From positions 558,001 to 622,000 of the forward strand of contig JACJXR010000001.1 of NCBI GenBank assembly GCA_020636505.1: DNA of 64,000 nucleotides. Direction: 5' to 3'. How positions within the stretch are numbered: the first letter of the stretch is position 1; the number at the start of each line of letters is the position of its first letter. The position numbers and the translations under genes were made by a program. Source of the stretch: Chitinophagales bacterium (GTDB lineage: Bacteria; Bacteroidota; Bacteroidia; Chitinophagales; Chitinophagaceae). Below the pieces are notes generated by a model. That model was given only the letters and a program-made list of their open reading frames with translations. It did not search any database and was not told the DNA's origin. Of this stretch, positions 45,970 to 55,200 are shown piece by piece.

Positions 45970-47052
45970 GTGAGTACGGAAAGAAATGACATATGGAAAT
46001 TGGCCGAAGCATACCTGAACGGTAAGCTTAGCGGTGCAGATATAAATGAACTTGACAACCGACGATTGAGCGACCCTGAATTCGCATCGGAGTTTCAAGA
46101 TAGCATCAACTTGTTGAGTGCCATCAAGTCTAGTGCAGAGCAAAAGCAGGTACGTACTGAGCTGAAAGCAGCCAACATAGAGTTGAAGCAAGAATCAGGA
46201 AAAGGTATTAAGGGGAAGGTTGTCTCGTTGATGCACAACCATTGGCGTACCGCAACCATTGCAGCAGCGATAGCCTTACTTACATCGCTTACCACCTTTT
46301 GGATGGTGCAACACAACAATAATAAGATAGCTTCTCAATACAGTCTGTTGAAGCGTGACATCGAAAAATATAAGCGCTCACAGAACAAGATCATCAAAGA
46401 CATAAAGGAACAGAATGCAGGGCCTGCTTCATCGGCAAGGTATTCGGGTACGGGGTTTGCCCTATCCAACAACGGGTATTTGGTGACCAACTACCACGTA
46501 ATAGAAGGTGCTGACTCCATTTACATCCAAAGCAAGGATGGTGCTTACCACAAAGCACATACCATCAGCTTCAATGCGGCGGAAGATGTGGTGATATTGA
46601 AAGTGGAAACAGACAACTTCAAATTCAGCAATACGACGGATATACCATATTCCATCGCGAGCGATAAGAAAAAGCTGGGTACTCATGTGTACACGCTCGG
46701 CTTCCCTCAAGATGAGATAGTTTACAACGAAGGGTATATCAGTTCCAAGAATGGATACAGCGGCGACTCCACACAATACCGTTTGGAAATAACCGCCGGT
46801 CCGGGACAGAGCGGCGCTCCTGTATTGGACAGCAGAGGTAACATCATCGGTATTATCACAGGTAAGGAAACCGAAGGAGAGGCCGTTACATTTGCCGTAT
46901 CGTCCACATCCATCATAGAGCTGCTCAACAACCTACCTCAGGAGAACAAATTCAGGTTACCGACATCGGGCAGATTGGGAAGAATGAGCCGTGAGCATCA
47001 GATAGAACAATTGGAGCAATTTACCTGTTCGATAAAAGTGTACAAGCAATAA
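45970..47052 (+). CDS. Anti-sigma-like membrane protein fused to a trypsin-like serine protease
   Basis: Membrane protein of 360 residues with a GTG start six bases after the sigma factor stop. Residues 1-90 are a cytoplasmic helical segment with AEAYLNGKLSGADINELDNR and SDPEFASEFQDSI, the pattern seen in anti-sigma N-termini of this phylum. One membrane helix follows (about 97-115, TATIAAAIALLTSLTTFWM), then a coiled stretch. The extracytoplasmic part (about 155-330) is an S1C/trypsin-like protease with the triad His in TNYHVIEGAD, Asp in AEDVVILKV and Ser in GPGQSGAPVLD. No PDZ domain is present. Inference: it holds the sigma factor and is controlled by, or controls, its own proteolysis. 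The alternative is a simple HtrA-like quality-control protease. Confidence 0.82.
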   Translation: MSTERNDIWKLAEAYLNGKLSGADINELDNRRLSDPEFASEFQDSINLLSAIKSSAEQKQVRTELKAANIELKQESGKGIKGKVVSLMHNHWRTATIAAAIALLTSLTTFWMVQHNNNKIASQYSLLKRDIEKYKRSQNKIIKDIKEQNAGPASSARYSGTGFALSNNGYLVTNYHVIEGADSIYIQSKDGAYHKAHTISFNAAEDVVILKVETDNFKFSNTTDIPYSIASDKKKLGTHVYTLGFPQDEIVYNEGYISSKNGYSGDSTQYRLEITAGPGQSGAPVLDSRGNIIGIITGKETEGEAVTFAVSSTSIIELLNNLPQENKFRLPTSGRLGRMSREHQIEQLEQFTCSIKVYKQ

Positions 47053-47097
47053 GCCGTTTTCACGATTATTTAGCTCCCATTGAAGCCGATATTTCTC

Positions 47098-47105
47098 TAA
47101 CTTTG
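47098..47105 (+). promoter_or_regulatory. -7 promoter box of tatC
   Basis: TAACTTTG matches TAnnTTTG exactly, 18 bases before the TTG start of tatC. A TTG at 47080-47082 is only 15 bases upstream, shorter than usual. Confidence 0.45.
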
Positions 47106-47123
47106 CCCATCTAATTCACATAG

Positions 47124-47975
47124 TTGAGCAACATCATCAAAAGAAATCTCGATAAACGTCATAAAGACAACCCGAAAGGAGAAATGTCTTTTATTGACCA
47201 TATAGATGAACTGCGCTGGCATATCATCAGGTCATTGATAGCCGTACTTGTAGGCGGCATCGTGATGTTCATCAATATTGAAACGGTATTCCACCAAATA
47301 ATACTGGGGCCTGCACACGAGGACTTTCTGTCATACAGGCTCATGTGTAAACTTGGCGACCTTATTCATGTAAGTGGTATATGCATGGATAAACTCACTC
47401 TTGAGTTTCAGAACACACAGTTGTCAGGACAGTTCATGATGAGCTTCTCCGTATCATTCATGTTGGGGCTTATCGTTGCCTTCCCCTATATATTCTGGGA
47501 ATTCTGGAGATTCATCAGGCCGGCTCTTACAGAAAAAGAAAGGAAGAGCGCGAGAGGTATCGTGTTTTGGGCTTCATTGCTTTTCTTCTTAGGTGTGTTA
47601 TTTGCCTACTATGTGGTGGCACCATTCACCATCAACTTTTTCGCCAACTATCAGTTGAGCCCTACGTTCAAGAATATCATCACCATGTCCAACTATTACG
47701 GTACGCTGAGCGACTTGGTGTTGGGTATAGGATTGGTGTTTGAGCTGCCGGTAGTCGTATACTTCCTATCAAAAGTAGGGTTGCTTACACCTGAGTTGAT
47801 GCGCTCCAAGAGAAACTACGCAATACTTATTATATTCGTATTGGCTGCCGTTATAACTCCACCGGACTGGTTTACCATATGGTTGGTCGCATTGCCGTTA
47901 TTGGTATTGTACCAAGTGTCCATATCCATAAGCCACAGAGCCAACAAGAAACGTAAACAAAGACAACAAAAATAA
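47124..47975 (+). CDS. tatC: Sec-independent protein translocase TatC
   Basis: Inner-membrane twin-arginine translocase subunit of 283 residues with six helices; it recognises folded cargo with RR signal peptides. The N-terminal signature MSFIDHIDELRWHIIRSL is preceded by about 20 basic residues read from a TTG start. Other markers are FPYIFWEFWRFIRPALTEKERK (the conserved cytoplasmic loop) and FELPVVVYFLSKVGLLTPE. A start at the inner ATG (MSFIDH) is possible. tatA is not in the window. rpiB follows after four bases. Confidence 0.95.
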   Translation: MSNIIKRNLDKRHKDNPKGEMSFIDHIDELRWHIIRSLIAVLVGGIVMFINIETVFHQIILGPAHEDFLSYRLMCKLGDLIHVSGICMDKLTLEFQNTQLSGQFMMSFSVSFMLGLIVAFPYIFWEFWRFIRPALTEKERKSARGIVFWASLLFFLGVLFAYYVVAPFTINFFANYQLSPTFKNIITMSNYYGTLSDLVLGIGLVFELPVVVYFLSKVGLLTPELMRSKRNYAILIIFVLAAVITPPDWFTIWLVALPLLVLYQVSISISHRANKKRKQRQQK

Positions 47976-47979
47976 GGTT

Positions 47980-48435
47980 ATGCAAAACTCAACTTTCAAT
48001 AAGGAGCTTCCTATCGTGATAGGTGGCGACCACGCGGGTTTCAAATACAAAAGCATCATCATCGATATGCTGAAAGAAGCCGGTTGGCAAGTTGAGGACA
48101 AAGGCACATATAGTGAGGACAGTACCGACTATCCTGACTACGCACACCCTACTGCTGCGATGGTGGAAAGTGGAGCCGCAGCTGCAGGCATACTTATTTG
48201 CGGCAGTGGAAACGGCGTTTGCATGACCGCCAACAAACACCAAGGTGTACGCGCCGCGCTTTGTTGGAACGAAGAACTTACAGCACTTGCTCGTCAACAT
48301 AACAACGCGAACGTACTTTGCATACCTGCACGTTTTGTACCGATAGAAGTGGCACGCGATATGACAGACGTGTTCTTAAGTACCCCTTTTGAAGGCGGAA
48401 GGCACGAAAGAAGAGTTGAGAAAATAGCTCAATAA
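47980..48435 (+). CDS. rpiB: Ribose 5-phosphate isomerase B
   Basis: Cytoplasmic enzyme of 151 residues that interconverts ribose 5-phosphate and ribulose 5-phosphate. Family markers: PIVIGGDHAGFKYK near the N-terminus, STDYPDYAH, ILICGSGNGVCMTANK (active-site Cys), GVRAALCWNEELTALARQHN and ANVLCIPARF. The stop codon directly abuts the stop of the convergent TonB receptor gene with no base between them. It is probably transcribed with tatC. Confidence 0.95.
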   Translation: MQNSTFNKELPIVIGGDHAGFKYKSIIIDMLKEAGWQVEDKGTYSEDSTDYPDYAHPTAAMVESGAAAAGILICGSGNGVCMTANKHQGVRAALCWNEELTALARQHNNANVLCIPARFVPIEVARDMTDVFLSTPFEGGRHERRVEKIAQ

Positions 48436-50703
48436 TTAATCCAATACCAATCTTACAGAAGTGAATATGCTGCGCGGCAAGAAGCTGGCAACACCACCTC
48501 CGTGCGTACCCGATGACGTGCGACCCGATACTGTTGCCTGTTGGAAGTTGAATATGTTCTTCACTCCGGCTGTTATCTGCAATTTCCTATCGAAGAACTT
48601 ACGCTCGATGGATGCGTCGCAAATATGGAATGGCTGTTGAGTACCGTTGTACGAAGCAGAGCCGTCTATATTGGATTGAAGGAAAGGCTGCTTGCCGGTG
48701 AATTTGTAAAATGTGTTGAACCCTATCTTCGGTTTCTTCCAATAGTATTGCAATGTGGCAGTTGCCTCACTTGCCGAAAAGGCACTGTAATTACCCGGAT
48801 CCGCAAAAGTATAATTGTACGAATAACCCAATTGATAATGTATGTTGCCTCTTTGTCCATCGGCTTGCAACGATGCTATACCGTTTGATTGGTGCGACAG
48901 GTTCGCGTATGTATACTTGATACTTGTCGGATTATTGGGGTCTATCGGCGCCAAGGTAATACCATTGTACACGTCATTGTAAAAACCCGTTACTATGAAC
49001 TGCAGATAGTCATTCCCTTTTTCATATGCCTGATACGAAGCTGATAATTGTGCATGATGGCCGCTCTCAGCATCCAAACCTTCATTGCCAATGATGTAGT
49101 GGTTAAGATCTATGAACGACAAGTACATCTCCTTAAGCGAAGGCGCACGATAACCTTTGGCATATGATGCCCTTATTTGTACTTTCTTCACAGGCTTGTA
49201 CAACACATTGAAGCTTGGTATCAAAGGTGGATTATAGGTAGAGTTCATTGCCGCTCTCAAACCGAGTTGCAACCTCATTTTATCTTTCAACACCGGCATA
49301 CTGATATTCGTGTACACCGCATAGTCCTGTATTTGTTTGTTCTTCCCGGTTATTTTAAGGCTTGATGCGTATTGCAAGTTCACATCGTAACCAACCGTAT
49401 AATCAAGCTTGCTCAACGAATTGCTGTAACTACCTCTTGCAAACACATCGTTGAAGCTTGAGGTGTCTTGTGTACCCTGACCTTGATTAAGCGTCTCCTC
49501 AAGAGTAACCATATCTTTCACATACGCATTACGGGTACGGTAATAAATGACATAACCGTTTTGGCTTTGCCATGTACCTTTCTTACCCAGCTTACCGTTG
49601 AACGACAATCTGTTGGTGGAACGTGTGGTATGATAATATTCATCAAACGCATATGCTCCGGTAGGCTGCCAAAGTTCAAGGTTACCCTTGTTGGTTACTG
49701 TTTCTTGCAAGAAGTCACTGGCCAAACCTGCTCTAAAACCTGAAGGTGCTGTATAAGCGTAAGCGAAGTTGCCTATGTATTGCTCATTGGGTTTGAACAG
49801 TTTGCTGCGTGAAAACTGCAAAGTATCGTCCAGATATATTTTGTACTGCTCTATCGGCTTCCAACCTATGAACCTGTTACGTCCTCCACCGATGGTGAAC
49901 TGATGACGCTCTTTGTATCTCTTGGTTACCGATGCATCGAAGTTGTAGTTACCCAAAGAACCATAATATACTCCCGCATTCACTTCAAACGGTTTCTTTG
50001 GCGTTTTGGTGATGATGTTGATCACCCCGCCCAATGCATCCGTACCATATACCACACTCATAGGGCCTTGTATGATCTCTATACGATCGACATTATTCAT
50101 GTTTATCTGCGAAAGGTTGATGTTACCACCTTCACGACCGTTGAGCGGAATACCGTCCACCAATATCTTAACCTTATCGCCACTCATGCCTTGCATGCGC
50201 ATATTGGCACCCAATACGTTGTCGTTGCTAACTCTTACGTTCAGCTGATTCTTCATCACATCGTCCAACGTAACAGCGCCTTGTGCTTTTATCTGCTCTT
50301 TGGTGATGACACGATAAACAGAGAGTGCATCTTTTTGCTTGCTCGCTTGTGACAGGCCTGTTACCACCACCTCGTTCATGGTGGAGTATTTCTTGGCCAT
50401 GTATATCACCACTGTTTTACCGGCAGGTGCCGCATAAAAACTTTTCTTCAACGGCTCGAAACCTAATGCGTTTATCTCAATGGTGAACGGATAGCCCTCG
50501 GGAATGATATTTGCCACACCGTTCTCATCGGTCTGCACCGTGTTTTGAACAGAGTTGTTTTGTGCCGAAGAAATGTGGATGTATGCAAACGGAACCGTTT
50601 CGCCATTGTTCTTATCCTGAACAGTGACACGGATGGATTGTGCTTGAAGCGTAAACGCCGCAAGTACAAACACGAATATTGCATATACCTTTTTATTCAA
50701 CAT
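48436..50703 (-). CDS. TonB-dependent receptor, probable partner of the HmuY-like protein
   Basis: Outer-membrane transporter of 755 residues. Signal peptide (YAIFVFVLAAFTLQAQS), carboxypeptidase-regulatory-like domain (about 25-105), plug (about 115-235: VYRVITKEQIKAQGAVTL, LGANMRMQGMSGDKVKILVD, QGPMSVVYGTDALGGVINII) and a 22-strand-type barrel ending ARSIFTSVRLVLD-like (RSIFTSVRLVLD). The plug and barrel look like the BtuB/HmuR group that takes haem, cobalamin or siderophores. The upstream gene on the same strand encodes a tandem HmuY-like surface protein, which suggests haem. Only 14 bases separate the ATG from a strong terminator hairpin, so expression depends on readthrough or on a promoter upstream of the hairpin. 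Confidence 0.92.
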   Translation of the reverse strand: MLNKKVYAIFVFVLAAFTLQAQSIRVTVQDKNNGETVPFAYIHISSAQNNSVQNTVQTDENGVANIIPEGYPFTIEINALGFEPLKKSFYAAPAGKTVVIYMAKKYSTMNEVVVTGLSQASKQKDALSVYRVITKEQIKAQGAVTLDDVMKNQLNVRVSNDNVLGANMRMQGMSGDKVKILVDGIPLNGREGGNINLSQINMNNVDRIEIIQGPMSVVYGTDALGGVINIITKTPKKPFEVNAGVYYGSLGNYNFDASVTKRYKERHQFTIGGGRNRFIGWKPIEQYKIYLDDTLQFSRSKLFKPNEQYIGNFAYAYTAPSGFRAGLASDFLQETVTNKGNLELWQPTGAYAFDEYYHTTRSTNRLSFNGKLGKKGTWQSQNGYVIYYRTRNAYVKDMVTLEETLNQGQGTQDTSSFNDVFARGSYSNSLSKLDYTVGYDVNLQYASSLKITGKNKQIQDYAVYTNISMPVLKDKMRLQLGLRAAMNSTYNPPLIPSFNVLYKPVKKVQIRASYAKGYRAPSLKEMYLSFIDLNHYIIGNEGLDAESGHHAQLSASYQAYEKGNDYLQFIVTGFYNDVYNGITLAPIDPNNPTSIKYTYANLSHQSNGIASLQADGQRGNIHYQLGYSYNYTFADPGNYSAFSASEATATLQYYWKKPKIGFNTFYKFTGKQPFLQSNIDGSASYNGTQQPFHICDASIERKFFDRKLQITAGVKNIFNFQQATVSGRTSSGTHGGGVASFLPRSIFTSVRLVLD

Positions 50704-50717
50704 CTCTTAAGCTTAAA

Positions 50718-50750
50718 AAGTCTTGCCATCCTTATCGGATAGCAAGACTT
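50718..50750 (-). terminator. Intra-operon terminator or attenuator
   Basis: A 14-base stem with one G-U pair (50718-50731 with 50737-50750) and a 5-base loop, followed by five T on the minus strand. It lies 35 bases after the stop of the HmuY-like gene and 14 bases before the TonB receptor ATG. This leaves no room for a promoter between them. Confidence 0.8.
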
Positions 50751-50784
50751 GAAGATCATATTTTTTGTTTTCTATCCTTCACGA

Positions 50785-52128
50785 TTAGTGGTTTACCACC
50801 ATCTTTTCACTCGCTTGCCAGTTACCGTCAGATACAGATATTACATAAGTACCCGTAGGGTATGCCGACACATCTACACCCAATGCATTAAGCCCTTTAT
50901 CCAAACGTACAGGACTGTTCAACATTGTCTTTCCGGTAATATCGGTTATTATCATTCTTGCATTTGTAGCTTCGTTAGCCGTCAGCAACATATCTGTTCT
51001 GCCGGATGCCGGGTTAGGCACCAAAACATGGCTTGTAACAACTTGCTCAATATTGTTTACAGAAGTAATTGGAGCATCTGCAACCTTACGTTTTTTGAAC
51101 ACGGTTTTACCGGTGCTACCACCGTCAAATCGAGTAAATGCTATCTGATATATCTCCTTGCTGTTTGTAGACAAAATATAGAAGGTGGCATTTGTATCCA
51201 GCTCCCATTTGAAAGTACTGTTGTTGAACGTCTTCCAATCGTAACCGGGCTCATTTATCAACTCAGTACCGGTCGACCATAGATAATTGTTGTACTTCGT
51301 GGTATCAGGATTAACATTACGGACATCAGCCTTCAGCATATTGTTGTTCGACATAATTCCCATTACAGGGTATGGTACCAACGGACCCGGACCTTGAGAC
51401 ACGAACGCTATATAGCGTGTGAACAAAAGGTCCCAACCATTAAGGCCTGTCTCACGATCTGCAAATGTTCCGTTGTCGATATCGTAATAAGCGAACAGGC
51501 GGTTAGGATAGTTCTTCATGTATACACGCTCCGTCTTATCGCCTGTACCATCAAACTTGGCAATACGAAACTTGTATTGAACAGAGTCTGCGGGAGTACT
51601 TATATACTCCTGTATCCACAACTTGTATGGAACACCATTCACTTTAACGAGATACAATGTATCGCCTGTTACCTTGTGCGATGTGATATTGTATACACCC
51701 CAACCATAGTCTATGATATTACCACTTGTGTTTACATTGAATGCACCCCAGTTCCAACTTGTGTCTTTGTTGTACAGTTGGTTTGAGGTAAGGCCTACTG
51801 TATCGGAAGCGCTAAGCGAAGCGAATTTGCTTGAAGCACTCATGTGCAATGAATAAACCTCAACCGCTGCTTGTGCGTGGTTGGCGAATACGCTTACGTT
51901 ACCGTTAGGACCCGGCTTAGTCATTTGGAAAGCGATCTCCCAATCAAGGTTTGAAGAGGTCTTTTGTTGGCCGTTCTTCAAGCTGTAATAAACATCCTCA
52001 TGGTAAGACGGACCGTTAGGTGGATTTATCTGAGCACCCATGGAAACGGAGTCTGTAACCCATGTTTGTGCATTGGCTTGAAAACCAATACAGGCCGCTA
52101 TCAAGAACGGTGTAAATTTTAACCTCAT
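50785..52128 (-). CDS. T9SS-sorted protein with two HmuY-like domains (candidate hemophore)
   Basis: Secreted protein of 447 residues with signal peptide MRLKFTPFLIAACIGFQANA. Residues about 25-225 follow the layout of HmuY, the haem-binding protein of Porphyromonas: YYSLKNGQQKTSSNLDWEIAF, a WGVYN segment, and TLYLVKVNGVPYKLWIQEY. A second copy occupies about 225-360: AYYDIDNGTFADRETGLNGW, DLLFTRY, then FYILSTNSKEIYQIAFTRF. The last 80 residues are a type A T9SS sorting domain (LVPNPASGRTDMLL, YPTGTYVISVSDG). The next gene downstream is a TonB receptor, the same pairing as hmuY-hmuR. Similarity was judged by eye; haem ligands cannot be assigned. Confidence 0.72.
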   Translation of the reverse strand: MRLKFTPFLIAACIGFQANAQTWVTDSVSMGAQINPPNGPSYHEDVYYSLKNGQQKTSSNLDWEIAFQMTKPGPNGNVSVFANHAQAAVEVYSLHMSASSKFASLSASDTVGLTSNQLYNKDTSWNWGAFNVNTSGNIIDYGWGVYNITSHKVTGDTLYLVKVNGVPYKLWIQEYISTPADSVQYKFRIAKFDGTGDKTERVYMKNYPNRLFAYYDIDNGTFADRETGLNGWDLLFTRYIAFVSQGPGPLVPYPVMGIMSNNNMLKADVRNVNPDTTKYNNYLWSTGTELINEPGYDWKTFNNSTFKWELDTNATFYILSTNSKEIYQIAFTRFDGGSTGKTVFKKRKVADAPITSVNNIEQVVTSHVLVPNPASGRTDMLLTANEATNARMIITDITGKTMLNSPVRLDKGLNALGVDVSAYPTGTYVISVSDGNWQASEKMVVNH

Positions 52129-52234
52129 ACAAAAACGCTTTTAGGCGTTAAAGGTACGCCGACACCGCCGTTTGGCGGGCGTTTGAACGAAGTCTTTACA
52201 TTGTCATGACAGTACAATTAACATTAAATTAATG

Positions 52235-53224
52235 CTATATCCAGCCGTTGTTGTGCAATACTTTGGCTATCTGTACGGCATTGGTTGCCGCACCCTTGCG
52301 CAAATTGTCCGAAACTATCCAACAATTGAGGGTGTTTGGTTGAGAATTGTCCCTACGGATACGGCCTACGAACACCTCATCTTTACCTGCTGCATCAAGT
52401 GGCATTGGGTAGCCGTTCATTGCAGGATTGTCCACCACGATTATACCCGGAAAGTCGGACAGTAGCTGTTTTACAGTTCCCTCGTCAAAGTCTGTATGAA
52501 ACTCGATGTTCACGCTCTCGCTATGTCCACCGCTAACAGGTACGCGTACCGTGGTAGCTGTAACATTGATGCTGTCGTCACCCATTATCTTTTGGGTTTC
52601 TTGTATCATCTTCATCTCCTCTTTGGTATATCCGTTGTCTTGAAACACATCTATATGAGGGATGACGTTCATATCTATCCTATGAGGGTATACGGAATGC
52701 TCCGTACTGCCGTTGCGTTGTGCCATCATTTCGTCAACAGCCTTTTGCCCGCTGCCCGATACCGACTGGTAAGTGCTTACCACAACGCGCTTTATTTTAT
52801 ACTTGTCGTGAAGAGGTTTCAGTGCCATCACCATTTGTATGGTGGAGCAGTTTGGGTTGGGGATGATCATATCCTGCTCAGTCAATACATGGCCGTTGAC
52901 TTCCGGTACCACCAACTTTTTGGTGGGGTCCATACGCCATGCGGACGAATTGTCCACCACACGACAACCCGCCTCTGCAAACTTGGGTGCCAGCTCCAAT
53001 GAAATGCTACCCCCTGCAGAGAATATGGCCAATGCAGGCTTCATCTCTATGGCTGTATCAGCGGTTACCACACTCCACTCTTTACCCTCGTAGCTTACCT
53101 TCTTACCTACCGAACGCTTGGAGGCTACAGGTATAAGCTCTGTTACAGGAAAGTTCCTTTCTTCCAAAATACGGAGCATGGTGCTACCCACCAGCCCCGT
53201 GGCACCTACTACGGCTACACGCAT
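52235..53224 (-). CDS. asd: Aspartate-semialdehyde dehydrogenase
   Basis: Cytoplasmic enzyme of 329 residues reducing aspartyl phosphate to aspartate semialdehyde, the branch point to lysine, diaminopimelate, threonine and methionine. NADP site VAVVGATGLVGSTMLRIL at the N-terminus; catalytic Cys in IPNPNCSTIQMV; STYQSVSGSGQKAVDE; the His-containing VPVSGGHSESVNIEF. Normal length. The promoter box TACCTTTG lies 22 bases upstream. It is transcribed alone, divergent from the ABC exporter. Confidence 0.96.
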   Translation of the reverse strand: MRVAVVGATGLVGSTMLRILEERNFPVTELIPVASKRSVGKKVSYEGKEWSVVTADTAIEMKPALAIFSAGGSISLELAPKFAEAGCRVVDNSSAWRMDPTKKLVVPEVNGHVLTEQDMIIPNPNCSTIQMVMALKPLHDKYKIKRVVVSTYQSVSGSGQKAVDEMMAQRNGSTEHSVYPHRIDMNVIPHIDVFQDNGYTKEEMKMIQETQKIMGDDSINVTATTVRVPVSGGHSESVNIEFHTDFDEGTVKQLLSDFPGIIVVDNPAMNGYPMPLDAAGKDEVFVGRIRRDNSQPNTLNCWIVSDNLRKGAATNAVQIAKVLHNNGWI

Positions 53225-53246
53225 GACTATTGTTTTTTAGAGTGTG

Positions 53247-53254
53247 CAAAGGTA
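53247..53254 (-). promoter_or_regulatory. -7 promoter box of asd
   Basis: TACCTTTG on the minus strand matches TAnnTTTG exactly, 22 bases before the ATG. Confidence 0.45.
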
Positions 53255-53364
53255 AGGCAGTTTTCAGAGAGTTGGAAAATGTATCGTTTGTATATACAGC
53301 GATGCCCCATCTGTGAAGTTATTACAATAACGATTTTGCCGTCTTTTTCCGACCTTTGCCCACG

Positions 53365-55155
53365 ATGAAGAACCTGCGTTCGCTGAATAAATACCTATTA
53401 AAGTATAAGTGGCACCTGCTGTTTGGGATGGTATTCGTCTCCATATCCAATGTTTTTGCCGTTGTATCGCCGGTGATCATACGAAATGTAATAGACCAGG
53501 TACATACCAACATCACCAATTACAGGCTGGTAATGGATACGGGCATTGCGGACGATCTTCAATCCTTCATTTTCAATGCGGTATTGCGCAGTGGTTTGAT
53601 ATTGCTTGGATTGGCGATAGCACGCGGCATTTTCATGTTCTTTATGAGGCAGACCATCATCGTGATGTCTCGCCATATAGAGTATGACCTTAAGAATGAC
53701 ATATACCAACACTATCAGGAACTGAACACACAATTTTACAAGACCCACTATACAGGCGACTTGATGAACCGCATTGCGGAAGATGTTTCCAGAGTGCGGA
53801 TGTATCTGGGGCCTGCCATTATGTATAGCACCAACCTTGTGGTAATGACCGTAATGTGCTTGTGGAACATGATACGCGTAAGCCCCATGCTTACCCTTTA
53901 CGTTATCATACCATTGCCATTGCTTGCGGCCACCATATACTTTGTCAATCGTATCATATTTCGTAAAAGCGAGCAGATACAGGCACAATTGTCTGACATG
54001 ACCACCATAGCTCAGGAGTCTTATTCTGGTATAAGGGTTATAAAGTCGTTTGTACAAGAGCGGACAATGTTGGGCTTCTTCAACAACAAGAGTGAAGAAT
54101 ATAAAAAGAGCGCCATCAACCTCTCACTGACCGAAGCCATATTCTTCCCATCCATGAACCTGTTCATAGGCTTGAGTATGTTGAGTACGGTTTTGATAGG
54201 CGGTTACTATGCCATTAACGGTAATATCACCACCGGTAACATTGCGGAGTTCATTTTATACATCACCATGCTGATGTTCCCCATGATGGCCATAGGCTGG
54301 GTGGCCAGTATCGTTCAGCGAGCAGGTGCATCGCAAAAGCGTATTGACGAGTTCATGAACACCCAACCCGATATAGTGAGCAAACCGGATGGAATAAAAT
54401 CAGGAGATATCAAGGGTGGTGTTACTTTCAAGAATGTAAAATTCACGTACAGCCATACAGGCATTACCGCGTTGAAAAACTTCAACTTGGATATAGCCGC
54501 AGGAGAAAGAGTGGCTGTGATAGGTAAAACGGGGTCGGGTAAGTCAACACTTGTACACCTGCTACTCCGTATGTACGATGTAAGCGAAGGCGAGGTATTG
54601 CTGGACGGAAAGCCCATCAAAGACTATGACCTAAAGTTCCTACGCTCACAAATAGCTTACGCTCCGCAAGAGCCATACCTGTTCAGCGATACCATATATA
54701 ACAACATCAAGTTTGGCACAGGTGATGCCACAGAGCGCGATGTGAAGAACGCCGCCAACATGGCCGACTTCCAAAAAGACATTGACGGTTTGAAGGATGG
54801 CTACGAAACAGTGATAGGTGAGCGAGGAGTAATGCTTTCGGGAGGTCAAAAACAAAGATTGGTACTGTCACGAGCATTACTCAAAAACAGCCCGATACTT
54901 TTGTTGGACGAATCGCTATCAGCGGTAGATACGCAAACCGAAAAGAACGTCCTTTCCAACCTGAAAGAACATATATCCGACAAAACGGTCATAGTTATCA
55001 CGCACCGCATTTTCACAAGCTGGAACTTCGATAAGATATTGGTGTTGCACGACGGTGGTGTTGCAGAACAGGGCACGCACGAAGAGTTGATGAGACTCGG
55101 TGGACGCTACGCCAAGCTATATAAACATCAAACTGAGATGGAAACTGCGGGTTAA
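53365..55155 (+). CDS. ABC exporter, MsbA-like half-transporter
   Basis: Inner-membrane half-transporter of 596 residues: six-helix permease domain (about 15-310) fused to an ATPase domain (about 335-575). ATPase motifs: Walker A GKTGSGKST, signature LSGGQKQR, Walker B ILLLDESLSAVD and the switch His in VITHRI. The ATG at 53365 (MKNLRSLNKYLLKYKW) is preferred to a TTG three codons upstream. It would work as a homodimer exporting lipids or drugs; substrate cannot be told. Nothing nearby is clearly co-transcribed except perhaps the TlpA-like gene 45 bases on. Confidence 0.94.
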   Translation: MKNLRSLNKYLLKYKWHLLFGMVFVSISNVFAVVSPVIIRNVIDQVHTNITNYRLVMDTGIADDLQSFIFNAVLRSGLILLGLAIARGIFMFFMRQTIIVMSRHIEYDLKNDIYQHYQELNTQFYKTHYTGDLMNRIAEDVSRVRMYLGPAIMYSTNLVVMTVMCLWNMIRVSPMLTLYVIIPLPLLAATIYFVNRIIFRKSEQIQAQLSDMTTIAQESYSGIRVIKSFVQERTMLGFFNNKSEEYKKSAINLSLTEAIFFPSMNLFIGLSMLSTVLIGGYYAINGNITTGNIAEFILYITMLMFPMMAIGWVASIVQRAGASQKRIDEFMNTQPDIVSKPDGIKSGDIKGGVTFKNVKFTYSHTGITALKNFNLDIAAGERVAVIGKTGSGKSTLVHLLLRMYDVSEGEVLLDGKPIKDYDLKFLRSQIAYAPQEPYLFSDTIYNNIKFGTGDATERDVKNAANMADFQKDIDGLKDGYETVIGERGVMLSGGQKQRLVLSRALLKNSPILLLDESLSAVDTQTEKNVLSNLKEHISDKTVIVITHRIFTSWNFDKILVLHDGGVAEQGTHEELMRLGGRYAKLYKHQTEMETAG

Positions 55156-55200
55156 GTGGTTTATTTCTTAATTTGGTTTCCTAAATAAAAGACGAGACTT

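Noticed and set aside
48430..48440. Stop codons of rpiB and the TonB receptor touching with no gap (also at 58671/58672)
   Set aside because: Abutting convergent genes occur twice here and reflect general compactness.
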